Shown: positions 33,919 through 41,738, counted from the stretch's first letter. The stretch: 45,075 nt of DNA from an uncultured Prevotella sp. (GCA_900315695.1 ONAE01000060.1:1-45075), one strand, 5' to 3'. Made by a program: numbers and translations. Notes: a model not told the origin generated them from the sequence alone.

Positions 33919-35250
33919 ATGAAAAGATTATCTATCCTTGTCATGTTTGCCCTGCCAGCCCTGCTGGAGACGATGGCTGATAATAAGAAGTGGACGCTGC
34001 GTGAGTGTGAGGATTATGCGATTGCCAACAATATCTCTATCAAGCAGAGTGAGGTGGCACGTGTGAAACAGACCTATACACTCTCCACAGCTCGTAACAA
34101 GCGTCTGCCTGACCTCTCTGCAACATTGGGAGAAAACGTGTCGTTCGGACGTGGACTGACGGAGGCTAACACGTATGATAATACGAACACCAGCAACACC
34201 TCACTCCAATTGCAGACGAGTGTGCCTTTGTTCACTGGTTTTGAGATTCCTGAGAACATCAAACTGAGTCGCCTGAACCTTGAGGCTTTGACAGAGGATC
34301 TTGAAAAGGCAAAGAACAATATCCGTATGCAGGTGGCTCAGGCTTATGTGCAGATTCTCTACGATCAGGAGATGTCGGCAGTAGCCCAACGGCAGATTGA
34401 GATCGACTCGATGCAGGTGGTTCGTCTCACGGCTTTCGTAAACAACGGAAAGGCCAGTGTCTCAGAACTCTCCCAGCAGCAGTCCACCCTGGCCACCAGT
34501 CGCCTCACGGCTACGCAGGCTGTTAACAAATGCCGTTTGTCGATACTGGCACTCACCCAGTTGCTGGAACTCCCCACACCAGAAGGCTTCGACGTGGTTA
34601 GTCCCGATATGTCGGATCTGGGCAAGTTGGAGGATATCAGTCTCCTCACTCCTGATGATATCTATGCCGAGGCGCTGACCTTCAAGCCAGAGATTCGTTC
34701 AGAGCAACTTCGCCTGCAGGGTAGCGAGCATAGCATCAACATCGCCAAGGCTGGTCACTATCCGAAACTGAACTTCAACGCCGGATTGGGGTCGAACTAC
34801 TATACCAGCAGTTCTTATGATTCCGATCCCTTCGGCAGACAGTTGAAGAACAATTTCAGCCAGTTCATCTCCCTGAACCTGAATATCCCCATCTTCAATC
34901 GTTTCCAGGTGCGCAACAATATACGTAGTGCCCGTGCCGATCGCATGAATCAGGAACTGAAACTTGAAAATGCGAAGAAGACGCTCTATAAGGAGATTCA
35001 GCAGGTGTATTACAATGCCTTGAATTCAGTCTCCAAGGAAAAGAGCTCCCTCGAGGCAGTGGTGAGCTCTGAGGATGCCTTCAAGCTGATGCAGGCGAAA
35101 TATGAGAACGGCAAGGCCACTATCACTGAGTTTAATGAGGCCAAGAACAAGTATCTGAAGGCTGAGTCGGATCTCGTTCAGGCACGTTACGAACGCCTCT
35201 ACGAGTGGGCACTGCTAGACTTCTATCGGGGCAGGGACTTGGATTTCTAA
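33919..35250 (+). CDS. TolC family outer membrane efflux protein
   Basis: A 443-residue outer membrane channel. After a signal peptide (about 1-21) two TolC repeats are visible: WTLRECEDYAIANNISIKQSE near 30, and the second starting around LTFKPEIRSEQLRLQGSEHSI near 265, each followed by long helices and beta-strand hairpins. It completes the tripartite exporter encoded from 29507 onward. A strong terminator follows at 35258. Confidence 0.93.
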   Translation: MKRLSILVMFALPALLETMADNKKWTLRECEDYAIANNISIKQSEVARVKQTYTLSTARNKRLPDLSATLGENVSFGRGLTEANTYDNTNTSNTSLQLQTSVPLFTGFEIPENIKLSRLNLEALTEDLEKAKNNIRMQVAQAYVQILYDQEMSAVAQRQIEIDSMQVVRLTAFVNNGKASVSELSQQQSTLATSRLTATQAVNKCRLSILALTQLLELPTPEGFDVVSPDMSDLGKLEDISLLTPDDIYAEALTFKPEIRSEQLRLQGSEHSINIAKAGHYPKLNFNAGLGSNYYTSSSYDSDPFGRQLKNNFSQFISLNLNIPIFNRFQVRNNIRSARADRMNQELKLENAKKTLYKEIQQVYYNALNSVSKEKSSLEAVVSSEDAFKLMQAKYENGKATITEFNEAKNKYLKAESDLVQARYERLYEWALLDFYRGRDLDF

Positions 35251-35257
35251 AATAAAT

Positions 35258-35287
35258 AATGCGAGGGGATTCCCTCGCATTCTTTAT
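35258..35287. terminator. Bidirectional rho-independent terminator
   Basis: Perfect 10-bp stem AATGCGAGGG / CCCTCGCATT with a GATT loop (35258-35281). It ends the exporter operon and, from the other side, the gene for the small basic protein. Confidence 0.85.
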
Positions 35288-35472
35288 TTCTTATGGCGGT
35301 TAGCCCGTTGCTCACGGTACTTCGCCTTCTGTCGGGCAGAGCCGCTGCCATGAGCTCCTGTGATATACTGCTTCTTTTTGGCTTTGGTCTTTACCTTGCC
35401 ATTGTCCTTAGGCTTGTCACCTCCGCGTCCGAAGTTGATGCCGTTTTCAAGGATATTCTGAAAATCGTCCAT
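35284..35472 (-). CDS. Small basic hypothetical protein
   Basis: A 62-residue protein: an acidic start (MDDFQNILENGINFGRGGD) then a strongly basic tail (KTKAKKKQYITGAHGSGSAR, ending NRHKK). It looks like an RNA- or DNA-binding small protein, but no family was recognised. The frame is open 22 codons further upstream into the preceding gene; the chosen ATG lies one base after the AICAR transformylase stop, so co-translation is likely. Confidence 0.6.
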   Translation of the reverse strand: MDDFQNILENGINFGRGGDKPKDNGKVKTKAKKKQYITGAHGSGSARQKAKYREQRANRHKK

Positions 35473-35473
35473 A

Positions 35474-36658
35474 TTAATGGTGGAATAAACGTACGCCTGT
35501 AAACGCCATGGCGATGCCATACTTGTCGCAGGTCTCAATCACATTGTCATCACGCACACTGCCACCCGCCTGGGCGATGAACTCCACACCGCTCTTATGG
35601 GCACGCTCGATGTTGTCGCCGAAGGGGAAGAATGCGTCTGAACCCAGAGCCACCTTGGTGTTCTGAGCAATCCATGCCTTCTTCTCTTCCATCGTCAGCA
35701 CCTCGGGCTTAGTCTTGAAGAACTGCTGCCAAGTGCCGTCACGCAGCACGTCGTCGTGATCCTCAGAGATATACACGTCGATGGTGTTGTCACGGTCTGC
35801 ACGACGGATATTGTCGATGAAAGGCAGGTTCATCACCTTCGGATGCTGGCGCAACCACCAGATGTCGGCCTTGTTGCCTGCCAGACGGGTACAGTGGATA
35901 CGGCTCTGCTGACCAGCGCCGATACCGATGGCCTGTCCGTCCTTCACGTAGCACACAGAGTTCGACTGGGTGTATTTCAGTGTGATCAGTGCGATAATCA
36001 GGTCGCGTTTGGCCTCAGGTGTGAAGGTCTTGTTCTGCGTGGGCATATTCTCAAAGAGGGCATCATCATCGAGTTTGATCTCGTTACGGCCCTGTTCGAA
36101 GGTGATGCCGAACACCTGTTTGCGCTCGATGGGCTCAGGCACGTAGGTGGGATCAATCTTAATCACGTTGTAGGTACCCTTGCGCTTGTCTTTCAGGATC
36201 TCGATGGCCTCAGGGGTGAAGTCGGGGGCAATCACACCATCGCTCACCTCACGCTTCAACAGCTTAGCGGTAGTGGCGTCGCAGGTGTCAGAGAGTGCCA
36301 CGAAGTCACCATAGCTCGACATACGGTCAGCACCACGGGCACGGGCATAAGCACAGGCTATGGGACTCTCGTCGAGACCCTGCACATCGTCCACGAAGTA
36401 GATCTTCTTCAGGGTGTCGCTCAGTGGCAGACCCACGGCAGCGCCAGCAGGGCTCACGTGCTTGAATGAGGCGGCAGCAGCCAGACCCGTAGCAGCCTTC
36501 AGCTCCTTCACCAGCTGCCAGGCATTAAAGGCGTCCAGGAAATTGATGTAGCCGGGACGGCCATTAATCACTTCGATGGGTAACTCGCCCTCGGTCATGA
36601 AGATGCGTGAGGGCTTCTGATTCGGATTACATCCGTACTTGAGTGCTAATTCTTTCAT
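35474..36658 (-). CDS. Stand-alone AICAR transformylase (phosphoribosylaminoimidazolecarboxamide formyltransferase)
   Basis: A 394-residue enzyme that formylates AICAR with 10-formyltetrahydrofolate in purine synthesis. It begins MKELALKYGCNPNQKPSRI and contains the catalytic Lys-His pair in ASFKHVSPAGAAVG near 63, YVKDGQAIGIGAGQQSRIHCTRLAG near 238 and SDAFFPFGDNIERAHKSGVE near 345. Classic PurH is bifunctional with an N-terminal IMP cyclohydrolase; that domain is absent here, so IMP cyclohydrolase must be encoded elsewhere. A TACCTTTG box is at 36688-36695 (minus strand). Confidence 0.93.
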   Translation of the reverse strand: MKELALKYGCNPNQKPSRIFMTEGELPIEVINGRPGYINFLDAFNAWQLVKELKAATGLAAAASFKHVSPAGAAVGLPLSDTLKKIYFVDDVQGLDESPIACAYARARGADRMSSYGDFVALSDTCDATTAKLLKREVSDGVIAPDFTPEAIEILKDKRKGTYNVIKIDPTYVPEPIERKQVFGITFEQGRNEIKLDDDALFENMPTQNKTFTPEAKRDLIIALITLKYTQSNSVCYVKDGQAIGIGAGQQSRIHCTRLAGNKADIWWLRQHPKVMNLPFIDNIRRADRDNTIDVYISEDHDDVLRDGTWQQFFKTKPEVLTMEEKKAWIAQNTKVALGSDAFFPFGDNIERAHKSGVEFIAQAGGSVRDDNVIETCDKYGIAMAFTGVRLFHH

Positions 36659-36687
36659 TGTTTTCGTGAATTTTTTAATTCTGCGTG

Positions 36688-36695
36688 CAAAGGTA
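36688..36695 (-). promoter_or_regulatory. -7 box TACCTTTG for AICAR transformylase
   Basis: A TAnnTTTG match 29 bases before the start, divergent from the box at 36709-36716. Confidence 0.45.
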
Positions 36696-36708
36696 CAAAA
36701 TATTTTTG

Positions 36709-36716
36709 TAATTTTG
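36709..36716 (+). promoter_or_regulatory. -7 box TAATTTTG for the 58-residue protein gene
   Basis: A TAnnTTTG match 19 bases before the ATG at 36736. Confidence 0.45.
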
Positions 36717-36735
36717 CACCGATTTTATTAATTAT

Positions 36736-36912
36736 ATGGAGAAGAAACGTGTTGCCCTTCGTAAGCTGCTCGAAGCAGTTGAGAAGGAAATCCTCCGAAA
36801 GCCCGATAAGAAGGTGCTCGACCGTCTTTCGCTCTTAGCAGGATTCCAGGACTGGAAATCATTCCAGGATGCACTCCACGGCGATGTCAGCGCCGATGAG
36901 AACTACAAATGA
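36736..36912 (+). CDS. 58-residue hypothetical protein
   Basis: An open frame MEKKRVALRKLLEAVEKEIL followed by a helical, charged second half with LAGFQDWKSFQDALHGD, ending NYK. It has its own -7 box and a terminator hairpin immediately after the stop, so it looks like a real monocistronic gene. No family recognised; soluble and mostly helical by composition. Confidence 0.65.
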   Translation: MEKKRVALRKLLEAVEKEILRKPDKKVLDRLSLLAGFQDWKSFQDALHGDVSADENYK

Positions 36913-36913
36913 A

Positions 36914-36950
36914 AAAGAGAGGCTCCTGTTGTGGAACCTCTCTTTGTTGC
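36914..36950. terminator. Terminator hairpin between the 58-residue gene and the rplS remnant
   Basis: Stem AAAGAGAGG / CCTCTCTTT (36914-36922 and 36937-36945) with additional inner pairs, followed by T-rich sequence. Works for either strand. Confidence 0.75.
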
Positions 36951-36955
36951 TTTTC

Positions 36956-37197
36956 TTATTCACCAACGTTGTGGCGCTTCTCCTTAATACGGGCAGCCTT
37001 ACCAGTGAGCTTGCGCAGATAGCTTGCGAACAGTGAAGCGCTTCTTGTCTTCGTGACCTGAGATCTTAATCACAACACCACGATAGAGCTGGATACGCTC
37101 CTTAGAACCCTCGATAATTTTGTAAGCGACAGTGATCGTGTCACCAGCCTTGAACTCTGGGAACTTCTTGCCGGTTTCGATACTTCCTGCCAGCGAT
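36956..37197 (-). pseudogene. rplS: rplS (ribosomal protein L19) remnant
   Basis: Minus-strand coding similarity to L19 in two pieces: TGKKFPEFKAGDTITVAYKI, then IIEGSKERIQLYRGVVIKIS and KRFTVRK, followed in another frame by YLRKLTGKAARIKEKRHNVGE and a stop. The first dozen codons with the start are missing (an in-frame TAA precedes the similarity) and about 40 internal codons (from the GTVGVERIFP region to the VRRAKLY region of L19) are deleted at about 37012-37028, with a frame change. A TACCTTTG box (37216-37223) remains in place. It cannot make L19; an intact copy must exist elsewhere, or the assembly is wrong here. Confidence 0.8.
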
Positions 37198-37215
37198 TAC
37201 GCCGAAAAGCGGGTG

Positions 37216-37223
37216 CAAAGGTA
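37216..37223 (-). promoter_or_regulatory. -7 box TACCTTTG upstream of the rplS remnant
   Basis: An intact TAnnTTTG match just before the truncated L19 sequence. Confidence 0.45.
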
Positions 37224-37265
37224 CAATTTTTTTGGGAATCAAAGAAATTTTTCCGAGATTTTTTA

Positions 37266-37273
37266 TATATTTG
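37266..37273 (+). promoter_or_regulatory. -7 box TATATTTG for the 5'-nucleotidase pair
   Basis: A TAnnTTTG match 20 bases before the start at 37294; it rules out the longer open frame that begins within the rplS remnant. Confidence 0.5.
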
Positions 37274-37293
37274 CACCCGTAAAAGCTGTAAAT

Positions 37294-38070
37294 ATGCGAA
37301 GTAAACTGTATCTCTTGGGTGCTTTTGCCAGCTTGACGATAGCATCCTGTGCTCCAAAGCACTACCATTTAACTGGCGTTGAGCGTTCTCGCATCATTAT
37401 CGATGACCGATATGATCAGAATCCCGATGAAAAAGCAATAGCCTTCTTGGCGCCATTCAAGAAGGTGAACGACAGTATCATGGCTCCCATTGTGGGGCAG
37501 GTGGCCCATAACATGCATGCCACCCGTCCTGAGAGCGACCTGTCTAATCTGATGTCTGATATCCTGATCTGGGCATCACGTGATTACAACGAGCAGCCCG
37601 ATCTTGCCATTTATAATATGGGTGGTATCCGTGCCGACCTCACGAAGGGGGATGTCACCTATGAGGATGTGCTCAGCATCGCTCCCTTCGAGAATAAGAT
37701 CTGCTTCGTCACTCTGACGGGTGAGCAACTCATACAGCTCTTCCGGCAGATCGCCCATCGTGGTGGTGAGGGTGTCAGCAAGGGGGTGGAGCTCGTCATC
37801 ACCAGTGCCGATATCGGCGGTGAACTTGTCTCTGCCCGTCTGAACGGCAAGGAGATCGATCCACAGGCCAGCTATCGCGTGTGTACCATCAACTATCTGC
37901 TGGAGGGCAACGACGGTATGGATGCCTTAGCCAAGGGCACGAACAAGGTGGCTCCTCAGGAAGCCAGCAACAACTCGCGTTTCCTCATCCTGAACTTTTT
38001 CCAGGACATGATGAAACAGGGTGTCGTGGTTGATGCTCAGGTTGAAGGACGAATTAAGGTGAAAAAGTAA
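37294..38070 (+). CDS. 5'-nucleotidase C-terminal domain lipoprotein
   Basis: A 258-residue lipoprotein: signal MRSKLYLLGAFASLTIASC with a lipobox Cys at 19. The rest is the 5'-nucleotidase C-terminal (substrate-binding) domain, with ESDLSNLMSDILIWAS, YNMGGIRADLTKGDVTYEDV, IAPFENKICFVTLTG and YLLEGNDGMDALAKG. Bifunctional UshA-type enzymes carry this behind a metallophosphatase domain; here that domain is encoded by the next gene 27 bases downstream, in reversed order. The start is set by the -7 box. Confidence 0.9.
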   Translation: MRSKLYLLGAFASLTIASCAPKHYHLTGVERSRIIIDDRYDQNPDEKAIAFLAPFKKVNDSIMAPIVGQVAHNMHATRPESDLSNLMSDILIWASRDYNEQPDLAIYNMGGIRADLTKGDVTYEDVLSIAPFENKICFVTLTGEQLIQLFRQIAHRGGEGVSKGVELVITSADIGGELVSARLNGKEIDPQASYRVCTINYLLEGNDGMDALAKGTNKVAPQEASNNSRFLILNFFQDMMKQGVVVDAQVEGRIKVKK

Positions 38071-38173
38071 AAGGGTAAAAAAGTAAAAAGGTAAATAATG
38101 AAAAGGAATCTTTATATATATAATAAGGTGGTGACAAGGTTGGTTATGGGGCTTTTACCCTTTTACCTTTTTG
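38068..38173. repeat. Inverted pair of AAAAGGTAAA-type repeats around the start codon
   Basis: The run of GGGTAAAA/AAGTAAAAAGGTAAA before the ATG (38068-38094) is complementary to TTTTACCCTTTTACCTTTTT (38153-38172) inside the signal-peptide codons. A stem could form in the mRNA across the start region. Confidence 0.55.
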
Positions 38174-38982
38174 CCTTCTCACCATTAGATGCTGATGCCA
38201 AGAAGCATAAGCAGCTTGTGATCCTGCATACCAACGATACCCATTCCACGATCTTTCCCGTCAAGCAGAACATCGACGATAAGGAGATAGCAGGTCGTGG
38301 TGGTTATCTGCGTCGTGTGAACATGTTGAAGGAACAGCGCCAGCAGCATCCCGACCTGTTGCTCTTCGACTCAGGCGACTTCTCGCAGGGCTCTGGTTAT
38401 TACACACTCTTCAAGGGTGAGGTAGAGATAGGCTTGATGAATCAGATGGGCTACGATGCCATTACCATCGGCAACCATGAGTTCGACTTCGGACTCGACA
38501 ATCTGGCGCGTATCTTCCGTATGGCCAACTTCCCCATTGTCTGCTCCAACTACGACTGCAAGGGAACGGTTCTGGAGGGATTGGTGAAACCATATATCAC
38601 GCTGAAGCGCAATGGTGTGAAGATTGGCGTCTTTGCCCTCTCGCCTGCCCTGAAAGGACTGGTGTTTGATGGCAACTGTCAGGGCATTACCTACCTCGAT
38701 CCTGCTGAGACGGCACAGAAGTACATCAACCTCCTCCGCAAACAGGAGAAGTGCGATATCGTGATCTGCATCTCCCATCTGGGTTGGAAAGAGTCGGAAT
38801 ATACGGATGAGATGCTCCTCAAGGGCATCGAAGGTTGCGACCTCGTGCTGGGCGGACATACCCATACCTATATGAAGCAGTTGGAGTATGCACCCGATAA
38901 GACGGGTAAGCTGATACCCGTAGATCAGAATGGTAAGCACGGCGCCTTCATCGGCAAACTCCTGCTTAACCTTGAGAAATAA
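38098..38982 (+). CDS. 5'-nucleotidase metallophosphatase domain protein
   Basis: A 294-residue exported calcineurin-like phosphatase. After a long signal region (to about 35, including LLPFYLFAFSPLDADA) come the metal-binding motifs: HTNDTHSTIF, FDSGDFSQGSGYY, IGNHEFDFG, ISHLGWKESEY and GGHTHTYM. It is the catalytic half of UshA/CpdB-type nucleotidases and pairs with the preceding gene. The signal peptide is partly encoded by a dispersed-type repeat that also flanks the start codon. Confidence 0.92.
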   Translation: MKRNLYIYNKVVTRLVMGLLPFYLFAFSPLDADAKKHKQLVILHTNDTHSTIFPVKQNIDDKEIAGRGGYLRRVNMLKEQRQQHPDLLLFDSGDFSQGSGYYTLFKGEVEIGLMNQMGYDAITIGNHEFDFGLDNLARIFRMANFPIVCSNYDCKGTVLEGLVKPYITLKRNGVKIGVFALSPALKGLVFDGNCQGITYLDPAETAQKYINLLRKQEKCDIVICISHLGWKESEYTDEMLLKGIEGCDLVLGGHTHTYMKQLEYAPDKTGKLIPVDQNGKHGAFIGKLLLNLEK

Positions 38983-39729
38983 CTACTCGAAATAAAGCGT
39001 TAGGACAATCATCTTGCTGTGGCCACTGGTCACAGCATTTGTATAGGCCCGCATGTTCTCGTCTTTCAGCTCGTTGGCGTGGTCGTGATCCAGGGCGTCT
39101 CTCAGACTGTAGCAGAACTTCAGCTCGGGAATCAGTTTGAAGAACGGCAGGTAGAAGTCGCAGCCCAGTCCCACTTCCAGCATCAGGTCCGACTTCTTAA
39201 GCTGTATATATTCCTGGTTTTTACTGGTCAGGTTCAGCATCGGGTTGATACCCGCCATGATATACGGGCGGTAGTTGTTCCATCTCTCGGCACTGAACTT
39301 CAGATCCACTGGCAGCGACAGATAGGTGTTCTTCATGTTTTGTGTCACCTCCGTAGGCCGTCCGTACTCATCGAGATCCGTCAGATTGCGGAAAGCCAGA
39401 TGCTTCGATCCGAAGTGCATCGTCGGCGAGAAGCGCAGGTTGAAGTGCTTACTCAGTCTCAGGTCGGCCAGCACCCCCACGCTGAAGCCGGCATTCCAGC
39501 GGTCGTCCTCACACACGATGGTCTTCTCCTCTATCAGTCCGTCTTCATACGTCACCAGCTGGGGCCCCACGTTTTTCAGTCCGATATCCTGCAGGTGCAG
39601 CCCCACGAGGATGCCGAAATGGAGGGTGCGCAGGTCGGTATATGGCCTGTGCTGTATGGTACGCGTCTGAGCCTGCCCTGTCATCGGGAGCAGGCACAAC
39701 AGTGTCAGTATCTGTAGAAATCGCTTCAT
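38983..39729 (-). CDS. porT: PorT-family outer membrane beta-barrel protein
   Basis: A 248-residue protein with a signal peptide (MKRFLQILTLLCLLPMTGQA) and a beta-barrel rich in alternating hydrophobic strands (FGILVGLHLQDIGL, FSVGVLADLRLSKHFNLRF, LSLPVDLKFS, YIMAGINPMLNL, LMLEVGLGCDFYLPF) ending in the aromatic C-terminal strand VLTLYFE. This is close to PorT, an outer membrane component of the type IX secretion system, in length and in strand order. No other T9SS gene is in the window, so a related porin-like protein is possible. It lies 44 bases after the repeat-protein gene on the same strand. Confidence 0.75.
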   Translation of the reverse strand: MKRFLQILTLLCLLPMTGQAQTRTIQHRPYTDLRTLHFGILVGLHLQDIGLKNVGPQLVTYEDGLIEEKTIVCEDDRWNAGFSVGVLADLRLSKHFNLRFSPTMHFGSKHLAFRNLTDLDEYGRPTEVTQNMKNTYLSLPVDLKFSAERWNNYRPYIMAGINPMLNLTSKNQEYIQLKKSDLMLEVGLGCDFYLPFFKLIPELKFCYSLRDALDHDHANELKDENMRAYTNAVTSGHSKMIVLTLYFE

Positions 39730-39773
39730 AACTGCTATAATAACGCAGAAATGCGCACATTATTATCTTTTGC

Positions 39774-41234
39774 TTAGAAGAATCCGAAGAAGTAGATCAC
39801 GGCCACCTTCCTGGGATCTCTCATATTACGGGCTTCGCCGATCTGACTGCCGTTCCTATAGACGGCGCCGTTCGAGCGTACCTCACCGATCTTACTGCCG
39901 TTCTCATAGACATCGCCGTTAGAGCGTACCTCGCCAACCTTGCTGCCGCTCTTATAGATGTCGCCGTTTGAGCGTATCTCACCCTTACAGCTGCCACCTA
40001 CGTAGATGTCGCCATTATAGCGGAGCTCTCCACGCTGGCTTCCACCGATATACACGGCACCGTTGCCACGGAGCTCACCAAACTGGCTGCCACTGCGATA
40101 AAGGGCGGATGCATCAGAGCTGCTGCTGGAACTCTGCACCACCTTGTCCTTAAAGAAGAAGAAATAGAAGGCTGCTGCAATCACGGTTTTGTTGTTCGTA
40201 CCACGCAGTCTGCCGATGGTCGAGTGCGATCTGTCCTCAATGTCGCCACTGCGGTAGTAGCCGATGGTAGAGTGTGAGCTGTTCTCGAAGTCACCACTGC
40301 GGAAGTAGCCGATGGTCGAGTGCGAGCTGTTCTCCACCTCACCGTTGCTTCTCACATATCCAATCGTCGAGTGCGAGCTGTTCTCCACCGTTCCGTCCAT
40401 CTTGATATAGCCGATGGTCGAGTGTGAGCTGTTCTCCACCGTACCATTGCTTCTGATATAGCCCAGGGTAGAGTAGCTGCTGTTTGATACCTCTGCATTC
40501 AACTCGGCCCACTCCTTCTTCAGAGCCTCCTCACGGGCGGCGCGCTCCTGACGCTCCCGTTCTGCACGGGCGGCAGCTTCGGCAGCGGCTTTCGCCTGAG
40601 CCTCCTTCCATTCTATCACCTGATTCTTGGAGATCAGGGCCCCGTGGAAGGTGTAGGCTACGAGTAGCGGACTGACGTGCCCGTCAAACGAACCGATCTC
40701 ATGACCGAAGCTCACAGCCTTCAGCATCGAGGCCTCACCGATCACGTCACCGTCCAGATACACCTTATTAGTCTTTGTGTCAAATTTCAATGTGCCCAGG
40801 TTCGGACTCTCGATGGTGCCGTCGTTGTTGATCGAACCCTTAGGCGTACCGTTCTTGGCAGTCCACTTGCCAGTGGCAGGATCGAGCTTGTAACTCACCT
40901 TCTGTCCGGCAAACTCACCCTCGTCATACGTCTGGTTAAAAGTAATCTCCAGATTCACAGGATCCCATGTGCCGATGGCGGTCTTTCCCCATCTGATGGT
41001 GTTCAGCGCTCCCGTAGCGGCAGGCTGAGGAACGGTCGGCGTGATGCTCTTGATAGCCTCCTGGATGGAGTCCCTGCGATGCTTCTCCCGATCAGCGGCC
41101 TTCTCCTGCTTGGTTTTGATACCTGCAGCCTTACGTGCCTTGTTAAGCAAACTGCCCCATTGTGCCTCAGCTGGTGTGCTGAAAGCGAACATGGCCACGA
41201 GGGCCAGTCCTAAGAACTTTGTACTGTGTTTCAT
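39774..41234 (-). CDS. Secreted protein with two blocks of 16-residue repeats
   Basis: A 486-residue protein: signal peptide (MKHSTKFLGLALVAMFAFST to PAEA), a charged helical segment, a globular region to about 210 and a short A/E/R-rich helix. Six repeats of 16-17 residues follow, of type NSSHSTIGYIRSNGTVE, then a short hydrophobic stretch (VIAAAFYFFFF), a Ser-rich spacer, and six more repeats of type GSKIGEVRSNGDVYEN. The two repeat types share G-x-[IV]-R-S-N-G-x-[IV], suggesting one ancestral hairpin unit. The C-terminus is hydrophobic (VAVIYFFGFF). Function unknown; no family named with confidence. A TATTTTTG box is at 41272-41279 on the minus strand. Confidence 0.8.
   Translation of the reverse strand: MKHSTKFLGLALVAMFAFSTPAEAQWGSLLNKARKAAGIKTKQEKAADREKHRRDSIQEAIKSITPTVPQPAATGALNTIRWGKTAIGTWDPVNLEITFNQTYDEGEFAGQKVSYKLDPATGKWTAKNGTPKGSINNDGTIESPNLGTLKFDTKTNKVYLDGDVIGEASMLKAVSFGHEIGSFDGHVSPLLVAYTFHGALISKNQVIEWKEAQAKAAAEAAARAERERQERAAREEALKKEWAELNAEVSNSSYSTLGYIRSNGTVENSSHSTIGYIKMDGTVENSSHSTIGYVRSNGEVENSSHSTIGYFRSGDFENSSHSTIGYYRSGDIEDRSHSTIGRLRGTNNKTVIAAAFYFFFFKDKVVQSSSSSSDASALYRSGSQFGELRGNGAVYIGGSQRGELRYNGDIYVGGSCKGEIRSNGDIYKSGSKVGEVRSNGDVYENGSKIGEVRSNGAVYRNGSQIGEARNMRDPRKVAVIYFFGFF
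39820..40105 (-). repeat. Block B: six tandem 48-bp coding repeats
   Basis: Codes for the six GSxxGE[VIL]RxNG repeats of the 486-residue protein. Unit length 16 residues. Confidence 0.8.
40185..40490 (-). repeat. Block A: six tandem 48-51-bp coding repeats
   Basis: Codes for six SSHSTIGY-type units of the same protein. The last unit (DRSHSTIGRLRG) is the most divergent. Confidence 0.8.
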
Positions 41235-41271
41235 CTCTTCAAAAGTTAATGGTTATGATATTGATTAGGTG

Positions 41272-41279
41272 CAAAAATA
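41272..41279 (-). promoter_or_regulatory. -7 box TATTTTTG for the repeat protein
   Basis: TAnnTTTG match on the minus strand, 37 bases before the start; divergent with the ferredoxin promoter. Confidence 0.45.
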
Positions 41280-41328
41280 CGCAAAAATATCCAAATAAGC
41301 AAGAAAAAAGAAAAAAATCTACCTAAAA

Positions 41329-41360
41329 TTTGGTATATTTCAAAAATAGTTGTACCTTTG
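41329..41360 (+). promoter_or_regulatory. Ferredoxin promoter, TTTG-N20-TACCTTTG
   Basis: TTTG (41329-41332) and TACCTTTG (41353-41360), spacer 20. The start codon is 50 bases downstream. Confidence 0.75.
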
Positions 41361-41410
41361 CGCTCATCAAAAGTGAGTAATAGTATTAACAATTTTAATT
41401 AATAAAGATT

Positions 41411-41581
41411 ATGGCATACGTAATTGGTGAAGATTGTATTTCTTGTGGAACATGTGCTGGTGAGTGCCCCGTTGAGGCTATCTCTGAGGGTGCAGAGCGC
41501 TATGTGATTGATGCTGATGCTTGCACAGAGTGCGGCACATGCGCAAGTGTTTGTCCTTCTGAGGCTATCAGCCTTCCCTAA
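41411..41581 (+). CDS. 2[4Fe-4S] ferredoxin
   Basis: A 56-residue bacterial ferredoxin. Two CxxCxxCxxxCP motifs, CISCGTCAGECP and CTECGTCASVCP, bind two 4Fe-4S clusters; the half-repeats are separated by about 26 residues, as in clostridial-type ferredoxins. It would carry electrons at low potential, for example for pyruvate:ferredoxin oxidoreductase. A strong promoter and a strong terminator make it monocistronic. Confidence 0.96.
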   Translation: MAYVIGEDCISCGTCAGECPVEAISEGAERYVIDADACTECGTCASVCPSEAISLP

Positions 41582-41604
41582 GCATTTAGGACATACAAGA
41601 AAAC

Positions 41605-41640
41605 AAATCCCCAGCCGATACATTCGGTTGGGGATTTTTC
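41605..41640 (+). terminator. Ferredoxin terminator
   Basis: 13-bp stem AAATCCCCAGCCG / CGGTTGGGGATTT with one G-T pair and a 7-base loop, followed by TTC and TTTT. Confidence 0.85.
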
Positions 41641-41703
41641 GTTTTAGCATATGCAATAATGCAAAAAAAAGCCGATTTATGTGTTAATAACAAAAAAAAT
41701 CCC

Positions 41704-41711
41704 TATATTTG
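41704..41711 (+). promoter_or_regulatory. -7 box TATATTTG for the S37 peptidase pair
   Basis: TATATTTG 41 bases before the first peptidase start. No convincing TTTG upstream. Confidence 0.5.
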
Positions 41712-41738
41712 CAATCTGAAAGGACTTTTTTATTCAAA

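Noticed and set aside
37132-37293. Upstream extension of the 5'-nucleotidase lipoprotein frame
   Set aside because: It lies in the rplS remnant and over the -7 box; the lipoprotein signal starts at 37294.
39820-40490. Regular repeats considered as a CRISPR or minisatellite
   Set aside because: The period is 48-51 bases, in frame with a coding gene and without unique spacers.
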